A stretch of DNA of 43,714 nucleotides, from positions 1-43,714 of the forward strand of contig CAYGFI010000018.1 in NCBI GenBank assembly GCA_964349045.1. The letters run 5' to 3'. The notes under the pieces are model-generated. The model did no database searches. It saw nothing but the letters and a program-made list of their open reading frames with translations, and was not told the DNA's origin. Source of the stretch: JACJXF01 sp964349045. GTDB taxonomy: Bacteria > Bacteroidota > Bacteroidia > Bacteroidales > GCA-2748055. The translations under genes were made by a program, and so were the position numbers. Positions 43,639 through 43,714 of the stretch are shown here, in pieces (within the stretch, counting starts at the first letter, position 1; each line of letters opens with the position of its first letter).

Positions 43639-43714
43639 ATTACATGGAGACCTTCCTGACAAAAAAAGGCAGTTGTCATTGGTTATAAATCCGCCAGCTT
43701 ATGGAGAATAATCT

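Larger units (their letters stand above)
43284..43714. other. Gene-free repeat cluster at right end
   Basis: No credible gene in 431 bases. The stretch is built from palindromic repeats listed separately: two direct copies 98 bp apart, a perfect 16-bp hairpin and one inverted copy. Confidence 0.8.

Overview
This window reads as a chromosomal segment of a member of the Bacteroidota, most likely Bacteroidales or Marinilabiliales. The signs are a DPP7-type S46 peptidase, a secreted glycosidase with a type IX secretion (T9SS) C-terminal sorting domain, an ExbB/ExbD operon whose ExbB has a long N-terminal leader, a TonB-plug protein without a barrel, a SiaB/SiaC pair, TAnnTTTG-like promoter elements and AT-rich leaders without clear Shine-Dalgarno sites. 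A run of 10 Ns at 20283-20292 shows a scaffolded draft assembly. Gene content is mostly housekeeping, with accessory debris at both ends.

Left end (1-2.3 kb): a ParE/RelE toxin cut by the window edge with its overlapping antitoxin, a decayed RHS core with two in-frame stops, a SiaB-type kinase, a long inverted array of GTGAYGAC-like units, and RNase HI. Region 2.5-8.5 kb: a DPP7 peptidase converging on a large MG2/TonB-plug protein across a perfect 15-bp hairpin, an AhpD-like protein and YebC. Region 8.5-11.2 kb: a minus-strand operon of exbB, a multi-pass membrane protein and two exbD genes. Region 11.2-18.4 kb: tRNA-Ser(GGA) with a diverged partial copy beside it, then minus-strand metabolic and DNA genes (gdhA; tatD-ansA; dprA; proline dehydrogenase with a small membrane protein).

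Region 18.5-26.6 kb: aroA, tadA, the assembly gap, aspS, rnhB, a divergent GT4 glycosyltransferase and polysaccharide flippase, a small DNA-binding-like protein and a SiaC (DUF1987) protein. SiaC is about 25 kb from SiaB, so a partner-switching pair is split across the window. Region 26.6-38.9 kb: a lipoprotein, a Tat-exported TIM-barrel isomerase-like protein, a NIPSNAP protein, a complete RND efflux operon (adaptor, pump, TolC; all overlapping), a GH43 glycosidase with a T9SS tail and no SusC/SusD neighbours, and a small outer-membrane barrel.

Right end (38.9-43.7 kb): a YycJ-like metallo-hydrolase, then a decayed region with a 23-codon remnant resembling the start of an AAA/DUF4143 ATPase and a 117-aa agmatine-deiminase C-terminal-like ORF. 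An EcoEI-type hsdR follows with no hsdM or hsdS in the window, and then a cluster of palindromic repeats (two direct copies 98 bp apart, a 16-bp perfect hairpin and an inverted copy). I found no clear new multi-gene system. The best leads are the split SiaB/SiaC pair, the RHS and deiminase remnants, the tRNA-Ser scar, the inverted repeat array and the lone hsdR among repeats.
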